64,000 nt of DNA, from positions 1,298,501-1,362,500 of the forward strand of contig JAKTNV010000089.1 in assembly GCA_022747635.1 (NCBI GenBank), written 5' to 3'. The stretch is from Hetaerina americana. Its lineage: Eukaryota; Arthropoda; Insecta; Odonata; Calopterygidae. The notes below the pieces were generated by a model. The model did not search any database. It saw only the letters and a program-made list of their open reading frames with translations, and was not told the DNA's origin. This document shows, piece by piece, positions 11,759-23,600 of this stretch. Every line of letters begins with the position of its first letter. The stretch's first letter is position 1. The position numbers and the translations under genes were made by a program.

Positions 11759-12656
11759 TAGGCTCCGTACAATAAGTATTGGGACTGGTTCCAGAAATTA
11801 AAATGAATTACAATCACTTAGTAATCTTCAAAATACATTCCTCCAGCATCGATACACTTAGTTCAGCACGTCTGCCACTTGTCAAAAGTCCACGGAAGTC
11901 GGTTTCCGAAATACTGTTGTGAGCCTTTGTCATCACCGCTTGAACTGCCTCAATGAAATCAAACCGATATCCTTTGAGCTCCTTTTGAGCTATCCTTTGA
12001 GGTAATAAAGTTGTCAAAAAAATCTTCATCCTCCTGGATGCAGTCCAAAATTTCTTGTGAAATTTCCACCCGCGACAGTTTTTATTCCTTGCTCATGACT
12101 TTTTGCACCAGCTTCACACACACTTTCCTCATCGCAAGATCCTCTGTTACATTGGTGTGGACAGTTTCGACTGAAAGGCCGGTCTCCTCACTGATAAGAG
12201 CGATGGTTAAACACCTGTCAGAGTCCAAAACTTTTTTCACTTTGGCCACCCGAGCCTCGGTTCGGCAGTCATTGGGCATCCAACTTGTCTCTGACGAGCT
12301 CCCAGCATTCCTTAAACATTTTGTGCCACTCAAAAACTCATGTCCGGCTTAAGGTATCATCCCTTTAAGCCTGTTTAATGAGTTTCAGGGTCCCCAACCC
12401 AGATTTCCCGAGTTTAATGCAAAACTTCACAGCGTAGCGTTGCTCCACGGTGCACTCCATGCTAGCACGATGACACCACAAACAATCACACGTCACAAAA
12501 ATCCACCTTCTATCTCAAGACATGTCCGGAGGTGACTGAACTAAAGTGCACCTGAGTGGTGGGGGACCCCTGTACTGAGCCGACTGGTCGGACCCCCATC
12601 CACAGCTTCGTTGAAGCTAGAGTGAGCCAGTCACAATACTTATTGTACGAACCCTG
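11759..12656 (-). mobile_element. Internally deleted mariner-like transposon
   Basis: Terminal inverted repeats of about 27 bases, with shared core CGTACAATAAGTATTG, bound an 898-base element flanked by TA target duplications (11757-11758 and 12657-12658). On the minus strand the transposase is broken into pieces. The N-terminal part includes RTEARVAKVKKVLDSDR, ALISEETGLSVETVHT and EDLAMRKVC. The C-terminal part includes LKGYRFDFIEAVQAVMTKA and ends MLEECILKITK. The catalytic middle is missing, so the copy cannot encode an active enzyme. Full mariners are usually about 1.3 kb. Confidence 0.85.
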
Positions 12657-12859
12657 TATGTGGTCATTAGGTGAGCAAGCTTAGTGATGGAAAGAGAATG
12701 TGACATACATGAGGATGGTTTAGGTTCTAATTCACTTTCATTAATAGTATTTACATATTAAGGGGATTGAAATCAAATAAAGCCATTGGTTGATAACCCT
12801 CACGTGAAACCACTGGGTTTGGGAAAACCTAGAGGGAAGAATTGTTTGAACTATTTCAT

Positions 12860-13292
12860 TTCATTTATGGAGGAACTTGGCTGGAACACTTTTTCAGGTC
12901 AGTTCTAGTATCCTATCCCAAAAAAGGAAAGGCAGTCAAATGTGAGAACTAAAGAACAATAAGTTTGATTTTGTATGCTGAACAGTTTGGCTTTAGGAAG
13001 GGTAGAGGCACGGGCAATGCCATTACAGTCATGAGATTACTAATCAAGAGGAATATAGAATACAATCAGGATATATTTGCCTGTTTCGTAGATTTCGAAA
13101 AAGCATTGGGAAAAGAGGATAGGGATGGTGATGATGGACTAGATGAAGGGAGGAAGGAAGTACACAGAGATGAAGAGGGACTTGATGTAGGGTAGGTTGC
13201 TGGATTGTGTTTTGTTAGGAGTCACAAAATGTTTATTTGGTAGTTGTATCAATCCAAAACCTACCTCAACCAGTAGATTACTTAATAATACC
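12860..13292 (+). mobile_element. Decayed RTE-like LINE copy with 3' end
   Basis: The plus strand matches the LINE at 1-2109 in the RT region (QFGFRKGRGTGNAITVMRLL, then FACFVDFEKA). It then jumps to the 3' end: a GRKEVHRDEEGLDVG-like C-terminus, TGTGTTTTGTTAGGAGTCAC, and the CTACC...GTAG hairpin before an AATAAT-type tail. Central RT sequence is deleted and the 5' part is absent. Confidence 0.78.
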
Positions 13293-13299
13293 CATATCA

Positions 13300-15302
13300 T
13301 TTTGCAAATAATGACAAATTATTACACAATTTACCACCCCTCCTTATTTGGCAACAGCAGTTGCTGATATTTGTAGTTATATCACTTAGTCATGTAATGT
13401 TGAGTAAAGTTGGGTAAAGACTGTGGTCATGGGCAAAGCTATGTTCATTCAAAAATGGCAATACAATCCATGATTATGGGATTCAAGTAGTTCAAAAACA
13501 CATACAAGTAAAAACCAACCTGCAGGTTGATAACTGTGGATACAAATGTATACATAAACCCATCAACCCCTCACCCACTGTACCTGCCCCTGATGAAAGG
13601 CGTACTAGGCAGAGACAACAATATAGAGGTCAAAGAGAGTGATTTCATCTTCTTAGTCTATTATATTCTTGATGTGTTTATTTCAGAGCCACAGGGAAAT
13701 AATTCTGGCATGTATATGGTATGTATTAAAGATCAAACAACTCTTAGGGAAGCTGTAGCAAAAGAATTCCATACCTACTCTAAGAAAAGCCTTATACTAC
13801 ACAATCCAGTTTTGCACATATTATAGAGCTTACCAAGAGCCAAATATTTTTACAGATAATGCTGTACTTGGAAACACATGATGAAATGGGCAAATTCATA
13901 GGATCCTGAAGGTATTGTCTATTGAACTATTCTTATTCTTGTCTTTAAATGTTTATGGTTATTTCATTGTTTTGGGATCCGACTGCCTGCACCCTTTTCA
14001 CATTACTAGGTCCTTAACTTATAGATAAAAAAGCTAAAGGTACAACTGAAATATGCCTTGGCCATAAAAAAGAATGAAACCAATAAACTATTGAAGTTAT
14101 TCATTCCAAGAGAAAAAAACGTATATAAGCCCCTGCAGTTAGGTAGTTTACAAATGTAAGTGGTACTCCCAGTGTACAGGCTGCTGTCTGAAATAACCAA
14201 TCAATATGTTTGTTTTTTCCCACAAAATGGAAAAAAATGCCTTTGGCTCGTTTTCTATGTCAAGCTAATTTAGGTACTCATTCGATACACAGTGAATCAA
14301 AGACCATGCATTATTTCTAAAGACATTGTTTGCACTAACTCGGCGCCAACAGGGTAGACAAAAGGTCTCCCTCTTCTCCACCTGTTGGCCCATACATTAA
14401 AACCTAATTCAAAGCATAGGGCAAGAAGAAAAGAAGCCCCTCAAAAGGAAAGATAAAGATTAATAAGGAAGTTCCTTCTGTCTTTTGCCGCCCCTCTTAC
14501 ATTTCGCCCTGCTGCTATTCGTGCGGCTAAGTTGGAGAATCGGCCTCCAAGGGCAAGTCTAGGAATAGAGACCAATTCGAGACATTAAGTGCCATCTTTT
14601 GCTGCAGTTGGTACTAGTATGAGACTTAGAACCAATTACATTTGAAACAGTATGCCCAGAGGGAGTTTCGTGTATCTATACTCTGTGATTCGACTTTGTA
14701 TCAACGGTCTCGGCGTACTACCAACCCATTAGCAGTTAACGTCCTTCAGGTAATCGATACGACTGATACTAACGGATAACTAACACTAAGAAGTTTCATA
14801 ATGTGTTGCTTCACACCCATGGCGGGCGAACGGCAATGATTTTGGCGTTAATTGCCTCTGCTAGCAACACGTCCTTAAGCGGCAGTGGTGTTTCGACAAA
14901 TTCTAGCCAGCCTTATCACCCGGTCGTCTCATTTAAAACTGCCAGCAGATTCCACCACGTCGGCGATGCCTGGTGGACAGTAAAATCTCGCAGATGCTTT
15001 TAGAATTACTGTAGTTTTTGGTGGAGTGCGGAAGTCGCTTCTGGTTATGAATCACACTCATAACGAATTTTTATCTCTGCGACCATTGTGTTTCTCTTCT
15101 TGTAGTTAATCGCGAATGCTCTCGAACCTTTTTCTACCGGTGGAAATCGCTGACTTTTTTTATATCCAGCGATAGATAGATTAAGCTGTCGTTACGAAAA
15201 CTGCTGTGCCCCACAGAAGCTGTTGTCACCAAAATATTTAGGTCACACCAGTTATTTCTTTACGCCATTTTGGGTGCTTTATAACGCTTAACTTAAGAAA
15301 AC
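13300..15302. other. Intergenic sequence
   Basis: No gene recognised. An open frame of 99 codons at 13527-13826 shows no known motif, and I leave it uncalled. Composition rises in CpG after about 14340 towards the candidate exon at 15303, which would fit a promoter region. Confidence 0.4.
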
Positions 15303-15379
15303 ATGCCTACTCTGTCCTTCTTTGGCCGTGCCGGAAGGATCCTTCATCCTCATTGGTTCGACGCTTTCGCCATCACTGG
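15303..15379 (+). CDS. Candidate alternative first exon for the UPF0462 gene
   Basis: ATG at 15303 opens MPTLSFFGRAGRILHPHWFD and continues to a strong donor (ACTGG|GTAAGA) in phase 2. That phase is compatible with splicing to either the exon at 20099 or the exon at 23057. Joining directly to 23057 would give a UPF0462 protein without the signal peptide and with a basic, aromatic N-terminus. No motif is recognised. It could equally be an unrelated first exon or chance. Confidence 0.3.
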
Positions 15380-15754
15380 GTAAGATTACCTAAGAAATAT
15401 GAAGTTTCTCGTTTATAAATGTAAGAATTATTAATAACAGTGATAAATCTAATTGTCAATGTTGGTATCTTTTCATTCGCCAAGTTTGTACCAAAACAAC
15501 AGTCTGCTACTCAAGATACTGCGTAGTCAATCATATTTATTGCGGTAGACGCGCTACTTGATTTCTAACGAAAATTAAGGTATGCAATTAATGATTCGTC
15601 CGCAGATAATTCACGATGAAATTCGAACCCTATGAATTTTGGTCCGCTTGAAGCTTAGCAAAGCGGTCGTAATAGTTATTAGGGTAGGCGGACGAGAGTG
15701 GATGTAGCGCCATTGGGGATAGATGGATATTAAATAGCATTTTTCAGGGAATGT

Positions 15755-15985
15755 ATAAATACAGGGTCGAGCGAAACCCAGCGAAAGCCTACTCTTGCAG
15801 AAAGACTCCAAGGGGTCCATAGTTGGATGGTCCATCCGATGGAAGGTTTTATTCTCTTGAAGTGCTCTCCACATAGCACCCAAGTAGGGGTTAGGATATC
15901 TCTGAAAAATTTCACCAGCGTCAGAATTCGAATCCGAACTCTATGGGAAGGAAGACCATTGACCATCACACCAACCCGATATCCG
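15755..15985 (-). mobile_element. tRNA-derived SINE, diverged copy
   Basis: Same family as 36525-36826. Shared blocks include CCAAGGGGTCCA, TCCATCCGATGG, the CACATAGCACC-type block and a B-box-like GGATTCGAATTCTGA on the minus strand. The 3' portion is more decayed than in the other copy. Confidence 0.65.
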
Positions 15986-15989
15986 TATT

Positions 15990-16790
15990 CCCGAGGATAA
16001 AGCATATGAAGCATATTTGGTAGATGACCTAAATGATATACTAAGCTGGTGCGACACTCTGCCATTACATTTACACTTAAAAAAGTGCATAGTGATGAGT
16101 TTTTGGAAAAGGGAGAGATTCCCTCCTGAATGCCTTCTGAATCAAAAACACCGAAATGGAAATTAGTCTCGAATAAATGCTTAGGCTTTACCCTCACTCA
16201 CAATCTTTTCTGGGTGAAACATACACGGGGATTATGTGGGCAAACTAACAACAAATTTGGATTTATTAGGTGAGTATTATGGTAACTTGAAGAAAAGGTT
16301 CAAAACAAATCTTTCGCTCTTTAGGCATCATTTAGAATATGCTGTACTCGTAGTATATGGGATCCTCATTTAGTTGGATTAATTGCCGATTTGGATCGCG
16401 TCCAGCGTAGAGGAGCTAGATATGTGAAACGTTGTCATGGCAAACTGAAGAGCGTATCAAAATTATTTGAGGAATTAGGGTGGGAATAAATAACTCAAGG
16501 AGCGTAGGTTAAATTGCAGATCAAATCTGTTACATAAATTAAAAGGATGTCTTTTTAGCGGTGATGCTGAAAATTTGTTATTAGCTCAATTTTACTACGG
16601 TAGGAGAGATCGCGTAAAACAATCAGAGAGATTTATTGTAGAGCAGATAGATTTAAGATGTCATTTTTCCCGCGAACGATAATGCATCAGAATGACGTTG
16701 CCCGACCCCGCTAGGGGGGAGGGGGGGAATATTTTGTGCCAATAGTAGCCAGGTGTGTGATCACACCCTGGTGGTGGCTTGCAAGGTACT
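15990..16790 (+). mobile_element. Jockey/CR1-like LINE remnant (RT C-terminal part and 3' tail)
   Basis: The plus strand gives broken but recognisable RT-region protein: DDLNDILSWCDTLPLHLHLK and KCIVMSFW, then RHHLEYA, WDPHLVGLIADLDRVQRRGA, RYVKRCHG and LFEELGW. Frameshifts and stops interrupt it. It ends with the family's tail-type sequence CCTGGTGGTGGCTTGCAAGG near 16769-16788. It is a pseudogene; clade is inferred from the post-RT motifs. Confidence 0.72.
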
Positions 16791-17613
16791 AAAAAAATCC
16801 CCGCAGCAGGAGCATTGAATGAGGACAAAATCATTTCTAGGATTTGTGAGCATTTTTTAAAACGTGAACACTTGCATACAAACGGTATTGGAGTAGGGCA
16901 AAAATTCTCGCTACTTCCAAAAATCGAAATAGTGCACACGGTGTGGCAGACCGCACATACTCCTTTCAACTTCTTCCCATTATATGCATTCCGAAACTCA
17001 TTGACACCAAGATGACTCAGTTGATGAAAAATACATTTGGCCTGTCAGATCACCTCACATCGATAGTATGCCATGGTCAGATAAGGATGCACTAAGAATA
17101 GTTGCATATAAAAAGTATCCCTCAAGAGCTTGCTAAATAAATCCCGGGAATTGGCACTACATGTCAAGGATGTTTATTTCGCGTGATAAATTCTAGACTC
17201 GTAAATAATCGCATATCAACTTTCTGTGATCCATCCCATTCAAAGTTATGCAATCGCAGATATTTCTTTCCATTACATAAAACATTACATCATACATAAG
17301 CCAATTAAACTTACGCCAATTATTTAATGTCCTGCAGAAAGGATCTACTTAGGTGAAGGGTTTCTCCTGTGGTCACGGATGAATAAAAAAAATGAATCAG
17401 TGGGTTGCTGGCAAGAGGCTCATGCTTTTGAATTTAAAACAGGTTCTTGATGAGGTCGAGATTACGTTTGAAAAAAAACACGAGGAACGATAAGGCGATA
17501 AAAAGGTTATGCCGGCGAAAACATCAGCCAGATAGGAACGGTCGGTCGATCAGATAACATCCACCAAATCCTTTCACGGGATCTCACAGCCGTTAGAACA
17601 GCTCAGCGCCGCC
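16791..17613. other. Upstream region of the UPF0462 gene
   Basis: No gene recognised. It probably includes the promoter and 5' UTR of the transcript whose first coding exon ends at 17615; the CAGCGCCGCCATG context precedes the splice donor. Confidence 0.4.
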
Positions 17614-17615
17614 AT
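17614..17615 (+). CDS. C4orf33: Paralog A exon 1: first two bases of the start codon
   Basis: The sequence GCCGCCAT|GTAAGT places a consensus donor inside an ATG in strong Kozak context. The next acceptor (CCTCGCAG|G) supplies the G, followed immediately by a signal-peptide frame. Confidence 0.6.
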
Positions 17616-20600
17616 GTAAGTAAACGATTTCAATAATTCTGCTGGCGTTCTCTCCCTTCATTGTAAGTTTAAATTCGTATTTTACCTTTCTAATTGTCAG
17701 TAGAGGAGAATGGTAGTTACGGAGGAATTGAAACAGTAACCTTTCCTTCGCTTTGCGAGAACTTGTCGTAGCGATCGGGTGCGTACGATTAATTTATATC
17801 GCAGCGAATTCTTTATCGACCTACTTACCTGGACCAGTTCGCGTTCGATTGAATAAATCCCAAATGTTGGTGTTTTTAAATGAAGCCCTAGCGTGTAGGA
17901 AATCTTTTGATTATTTCGATGTATTTCATTTTGCCGTCGGGATGCGCTAAAGCACTATAAGGATACGGTAGTATTTTCCGTCTCAGTGTTAGTATTATGA
18001 GATGTTTACCCCTGTTGCGGCCTCGCACCTGTTTATGCTAATGGATACTAATCGTTTCATTCCTGTTTGAACGAGATCATTACATGACATTAACGTCCAT
18101 ATACATTGAACCACTTTTGAAAATTATAGGTTCAATCAACACGTATGGATCCTATCTAGAGAGAAACATTATGTATACACAATGCTCGCAACAACTTTTC
18201 TAAGATAATAAATAACGTTTTTTTATTCCGAAGGATTATACTCTTCGATAGGCTTCCGCCTCTATCATTGATGAAAAAGAGATTATATGCGGGTAGTCAA
18301 TTTTAAATCCCTGTTCGATTGCAATAACGGGTGATAACAGTATACGATAAATGTAAGCTGAAATCAAATTGCCACCGTGCATTCAAGAGTTATGAACTTT
18401 AGACTAGGTTAATACTAATGATAGCCTACCGTTTAAGATCGGTTTTGGATGGGCACAATGACCAACCATTGCTACATTTCTAAGCCTCACCCAGCACGAT
18501 ACAACGTGGCACCCTACACGACAATAAATCCCTCTTCAATTTAACAAGTATTCCTCCCTCTCTATTCCATCCAACCTAATTCTTTTCCTCCCCTACCTCG
18601 CATGCCGAATGTTCTCCCCTCAATCAGAGTCTAACGAAGTTCCATCGAAACGCTGTGAATCTTCTTTGAATTTCTCTCAACAATTCCCTCGCCATCCCTA
18701 GAACTTCCTCTTTCGTTTTCCTTTCTGTACATTTTACAATTTCCATCCTCCTCGTCATTAACATCTCAAAATGTCCTTGCCTGTCATCTCGCATTAATGT
18801 ATGTTTCCGTTCTAAACGACTGTTCCATTCCTCGTCAAAGTTTTTAGTGACTAGATTAGATATTAATTGTTTAAGTTTTTCCTAGTTAAAATTCAATTCA
18901 TTTGGAGGATAAATTAAGCAACTGGGTAAAATTTTAGAAAAGTATTTGACTATAATTCATACGATGGTACATTGAATAACGTAAGAGAGGGTTTTCAATA
19001 CTGCGACATTTAAAAAAGCTAACATTGTTCCTTTTCAGTTCTATGTATAATAATTTGTAAGAAATTAAGTTAACTTTTGACAAGACTTTAGGTGAGTTTC
19101 TTTATTAAGTCTCACCCTTTCCTAGGAATAAATGGCATTGGGACTCAAAAAAGGTCTGTAATGGCCGAGAAAAAAAGTTGTACAAGCTTATTAGGTTGAT
19201 AACACTGATGTTAATACTATTACTGAGTATATTTAAATCCAAAACACTTACTTAAATTTGAATAAAAATCAATTTTTACTAATTAAATATGCTACCCTAA
19301 ATTTAGTTATACAGGCCCTGTATTCATCTGAAAAAATATGAAAAATAAGATAATGTTTTTCCTAGGGGGTTGGATTTTGTCCTCTAGTTTTAACAGTGTT
19401 CGCCAAAACTCGTGAGAAAGTGCTACCTACACACGATTCGTATTTATTCACTTTTTATTCCTCAAGAACTAAACTATGACTTATTATTTGACCGTTTTTT
19501 ATGAATCAATGCGCATATTTCTTTTTTTGACGTAAAATCTACATAATCTTTGAATTCGCTCTCCTGTGATCATTATTAAAATATGCCCTTCGGTATTGAA
19601 GTTCCTATCGAGTCTTTCTGAGGCAAAGTTAATGGTTTGACCAATAGAGAACTTATTACTCGTAGCACATTTTCGTTCTCAAAAGTTTTCATATAAAATA
19701 CAGGGCTCTCCTCTCACATACGACGTACCAAATTTGAGAATACTCGTATTTACATATTTACTGGGTGGATAACTAAACATGCTTTCCCATTAGGTCTGAG
19801 AGTAAATTAACTTTACTAGATGGAGGTAGTAATTGCAACATTTAAGCCCGACAACGTTTTAATGATACGATTTCCGTCCATCCTTTCATTGAAAATAATT
19901 TATTCGCTAAATTTTCATTCGGAAATGCTGAAGTACGCATAAAGACTGTCGATGCTCCGAAATGTTCTTCAAATGGAGATCGGTGCCCCATCCCTTGAAT
20001 TTTTCCCCTGGTTGACCTTAACATTCTACCCATTTTCAATTATTACTGTTGTCTCGTTTATTGCAATCTTTTTCTAATGAATTCAGGTTTCCTCGCAGGA
20101 ATACATCGTTTCTCATCCTCCTGTTAATGGTCGCCTTTACGGTCGGACAGAGCGACGACACCCAGAACAGGTGAGTGACCCTGGTTTATTTTTTCATTCA
20201 CCCCATCCTTATGAACATGAAACAAGCACCTGCCCATGGAGTGAGGAGAACGGGTGCGGATTTGGACGAGAATAATTTCAATGCCCCTACAATCAAAAGT
20301 TAAAAATATTTCCAAAGAAATTTGGAAGACTTTGGGTGACATTTGAATTCATATCTTTTCAAAATCGTTTAAAATGTTGCTATAACTTTTCTAAAACAAA
20401 ATTATCCTTCATTAACTGCTCATTATTTCATTAGTCTTAATTTTTACGTGGCAGCATTAGCCATTTATCTGTTCAGAAATTGTTGTTTTTCATTTTCTCC
20501 ACATCAACTATTGCTTTCATTAATGATGCATGTATTTTCTCTTTGAAATGACTAGTTTTTACTAAATATTTTACGAAAATCGAACTTGCGAACGTTAGCT

Positions 20601-23600
20601 TACAGGAACAACGAATACTATATTCCAACAAAAAAGTTTATCTTTTGGAGGAGCCTAAAGATGCGGGTTATTGGAAGGCATTTTTCATTTTCGGTGATAA
20701 ATATTTGGAAATTTTTGAAAATTTAGGCGAGAATAATTCTTCAAAACCAGACGGTATCAGAGCCACTAATAAAAAAGTGGCGGGCTTACGATGTCGTATA
20801 TTGAGCGCTGGCCAAGACGGTTGAGACAGCCTAACGAAAGCGCATGCGCCAATATCCGAGCTAGCCGATACGCATCTTGTTCCTACGCTTTTACATCATA
20901 TGGTTTACGCCTTGTACGCATCTGCTTCGGCAATATATCCAGGGACATCACATGGAATTTTTTTCACTAGTCTTATGTTGTCAAATTTCAAGATCTCTTT
21001 TTTTTTCTCTCTCCCGCACTCTCTGAGCGTTTGATATTGAAAGGAAGCTCGTCAACGAGGCTCTTCACAAGTTCCCTGTTGGTTGAGAAAGAGCATAGTG
21101 CCGTCGTAAAACTGCATGACTCTGAACTTGACATAAAATGAACAGAGTATGAGTAAACTCATTTCTGCTTGATCCTCATGCTTTCAAAGGTAAAAATTTA
21201 ACTGATAAATAGGGCTTTTTATTATATGGTATATTTTATTTAACTCGCAGTTCGCTTTCGAATATTAGTCAATAATTTACTTTTAATATGCACCATTTCA
21301 CTCTATCCCGTATTGGTTCATACACAAAGGACAATTGCCGACTTTTCATGAGAATAAATATGCCCATGGGTTCGAAGTGGATGATTAATTAGCTGTTCGT
21401 CAGCGTATTGATGTTCTTAAAAAATTCTGTATACACACACAATGGTATATCCAATTTTCACTTTTGAAATAATGATAAATGAAATATAAATTGAATATCA
21501 CTAATCCAAGCCCGCCATATCGAGAAGAATAACTTGAGGAGGAGGAGGCCCGAACACTACTATTTTGGTTATCAGCGAACAGCCAAGCGGTAAAATAAAA
21601 ATATTAAGAAATCAATCATGGAATTAGAAAAAAATATGTCTTCACGATGCATGCCAATACTCCGTTCCGTTAAGGAGGAATTCCATGCTGATCACTGTCC
21701 ATCAATTTTATGCAATGTGGTGGAGCTAATCAAAAGAGCTTATTTCATCCAATTTTTGTTCTTTTTGGACGAATTTTTATAAAGTAGGTATGAAAAAAGT
21801 CTAGAGAAAGTATGGACACAAGGTTAGAAGGGGTATGGTAGGAATAAGATTCCAAGAAGGAAAACGTTTCTAGAGAAAGTATGGACACAAGGTTAGAAGG
21901 GGTATGGTAGGAATAAGATTCCAAGAAGGAAAACGTTTCAAGCTCAGAACTTTTTTCCGCATGGAATCCATTTTCTTCCACATTCATTGAACTGTGTTTG
22001 CCTCATCCATTTCCTTATGCCAATATCCTTAGGAATATGTTTTTGACGTCGGACGGATTTTGTGCGTGTGCGTGCGTGCAGAGTGCTGATGTACATGATG
22101 TTCGTGATCTAGTAAATATGATGCTCAGTACGCATGAATTGAACGTTTACGCGTAAATTTCCGTCCGGAAATGCAATTGAAAAACCAATGTCCCGAAGGA
22201 AATTGGTCAAAACAGGGAAAGGTTGCAAATTTGATCTCAGCAAGTTCATCATCATTGTGCCCCGGGCACCTCCGTTGTCTCCATCTGTCCTAAGCCTTCT
22301 CTTCGGTTTCTCTATAAACCCCCTCTCACAACAATCTGTTATCATCATCGCCTTCAGGCTCCTTTCCTCGTCGCCTTTTACTATTCCCTCTCTCTTCGGA
22401 AAATCCGGTTCCCACTTGGTCGATCCAATTTTCTTTTCTCTGCCGAACAGTTTTCAATTGCGTTTTGACCTAACTAGCTCTAATTTGCACTTCCTAATTC
22501 CTTACTCTTCTCGCCAATTTTTTTCTCTTCATCCTCATCCATACCCTAATGTCAAAAGTTACATTCCTATCCTTCTGCTGCTTCCCCAAAGTCCGCATTT
22601 CACGACCGCCCGACGGAACAGTTGACCATTGACCTTTTACTCCCTCGGGAAAATGTTATTATAAACAGAACGAACTCTTTGGAAGTATAACTATCCGTTT
22701 TCTTTTGTCTGTATATTCATCTATGCAAACCTAGCATAAATCCGAACTAGTGCCCACGATCAGCAGAGAGGGATAAGATGGTATCCTTTATATTGGGGCG
22801 AGATTGAGACAATGGTGTTTATTCTACCGCCTAACCCCTTTAAGGAGAAATATTTGAAGCGTTCCAAGACATTGAATGCATAAGGCGTGCGTACTTAACG
22901 GTCTGGATAGTCTAATTGAGTGATATTCATGCACTTGACGAGAAAAAATTGGAAGCTATGATCATGATATTCTTACGAAGGGCACAGGTTCGGTGAAAAG
23001 GAGCCTTCATGACCTCGAACTGAAAGCTTACCTTTGTTGTTTTTCTGCACTGCTAGCGAGATGACTTACCAGATCAAGACAACTTGGGATGATCGACCCC
23101 TGGATCACGATCCCGTGGCCGTGACCTTGGTCGGAAGGGGGAAAGAAGGTGTGGAGATCAAGGTTGACGCCCCCTTCTTCGGAGTGCCGGGAAATCCCGG
23201 AGGGGAGGTCGGAAAGCCCTTCGACAAACTCTGGGAATATGAAGGTGCGTGACTGAACTTGATTATTACTTTTTTGTGCTCTTTTATTGTCCTGGTCGGG
23301 TCATTATCTCGGTACTAACGTGCGGGTACTCCACTATCTCCCGTGTTGGAAAATTACAAGAATTCATTCACCTTACTTCGAAATCATAAGTGGTGGCTTT
23401 CTTCTTTTCAAGTTTCCACTCTAAAAATTCGTCGCTTACGGCCAGTCAGTTTTCAGGTTACGTAGCCCGAGGGCCGTATTCAATTCAATTGATCTCTGAT
23501 TGGGTTGTCTAAAGACCACACTTTCTAACTGGATTTTTATAATCGGCCATTTTTTAGGTATCAAATTAGCCACATTACTAATTGTAATTGTAAAAGAAAC

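Noticed and set aside
13527..13826. 99-codon open frame
   Set aside because: No motif, no convincing splice context, and surrounding sequence is intergenic repeat debris.
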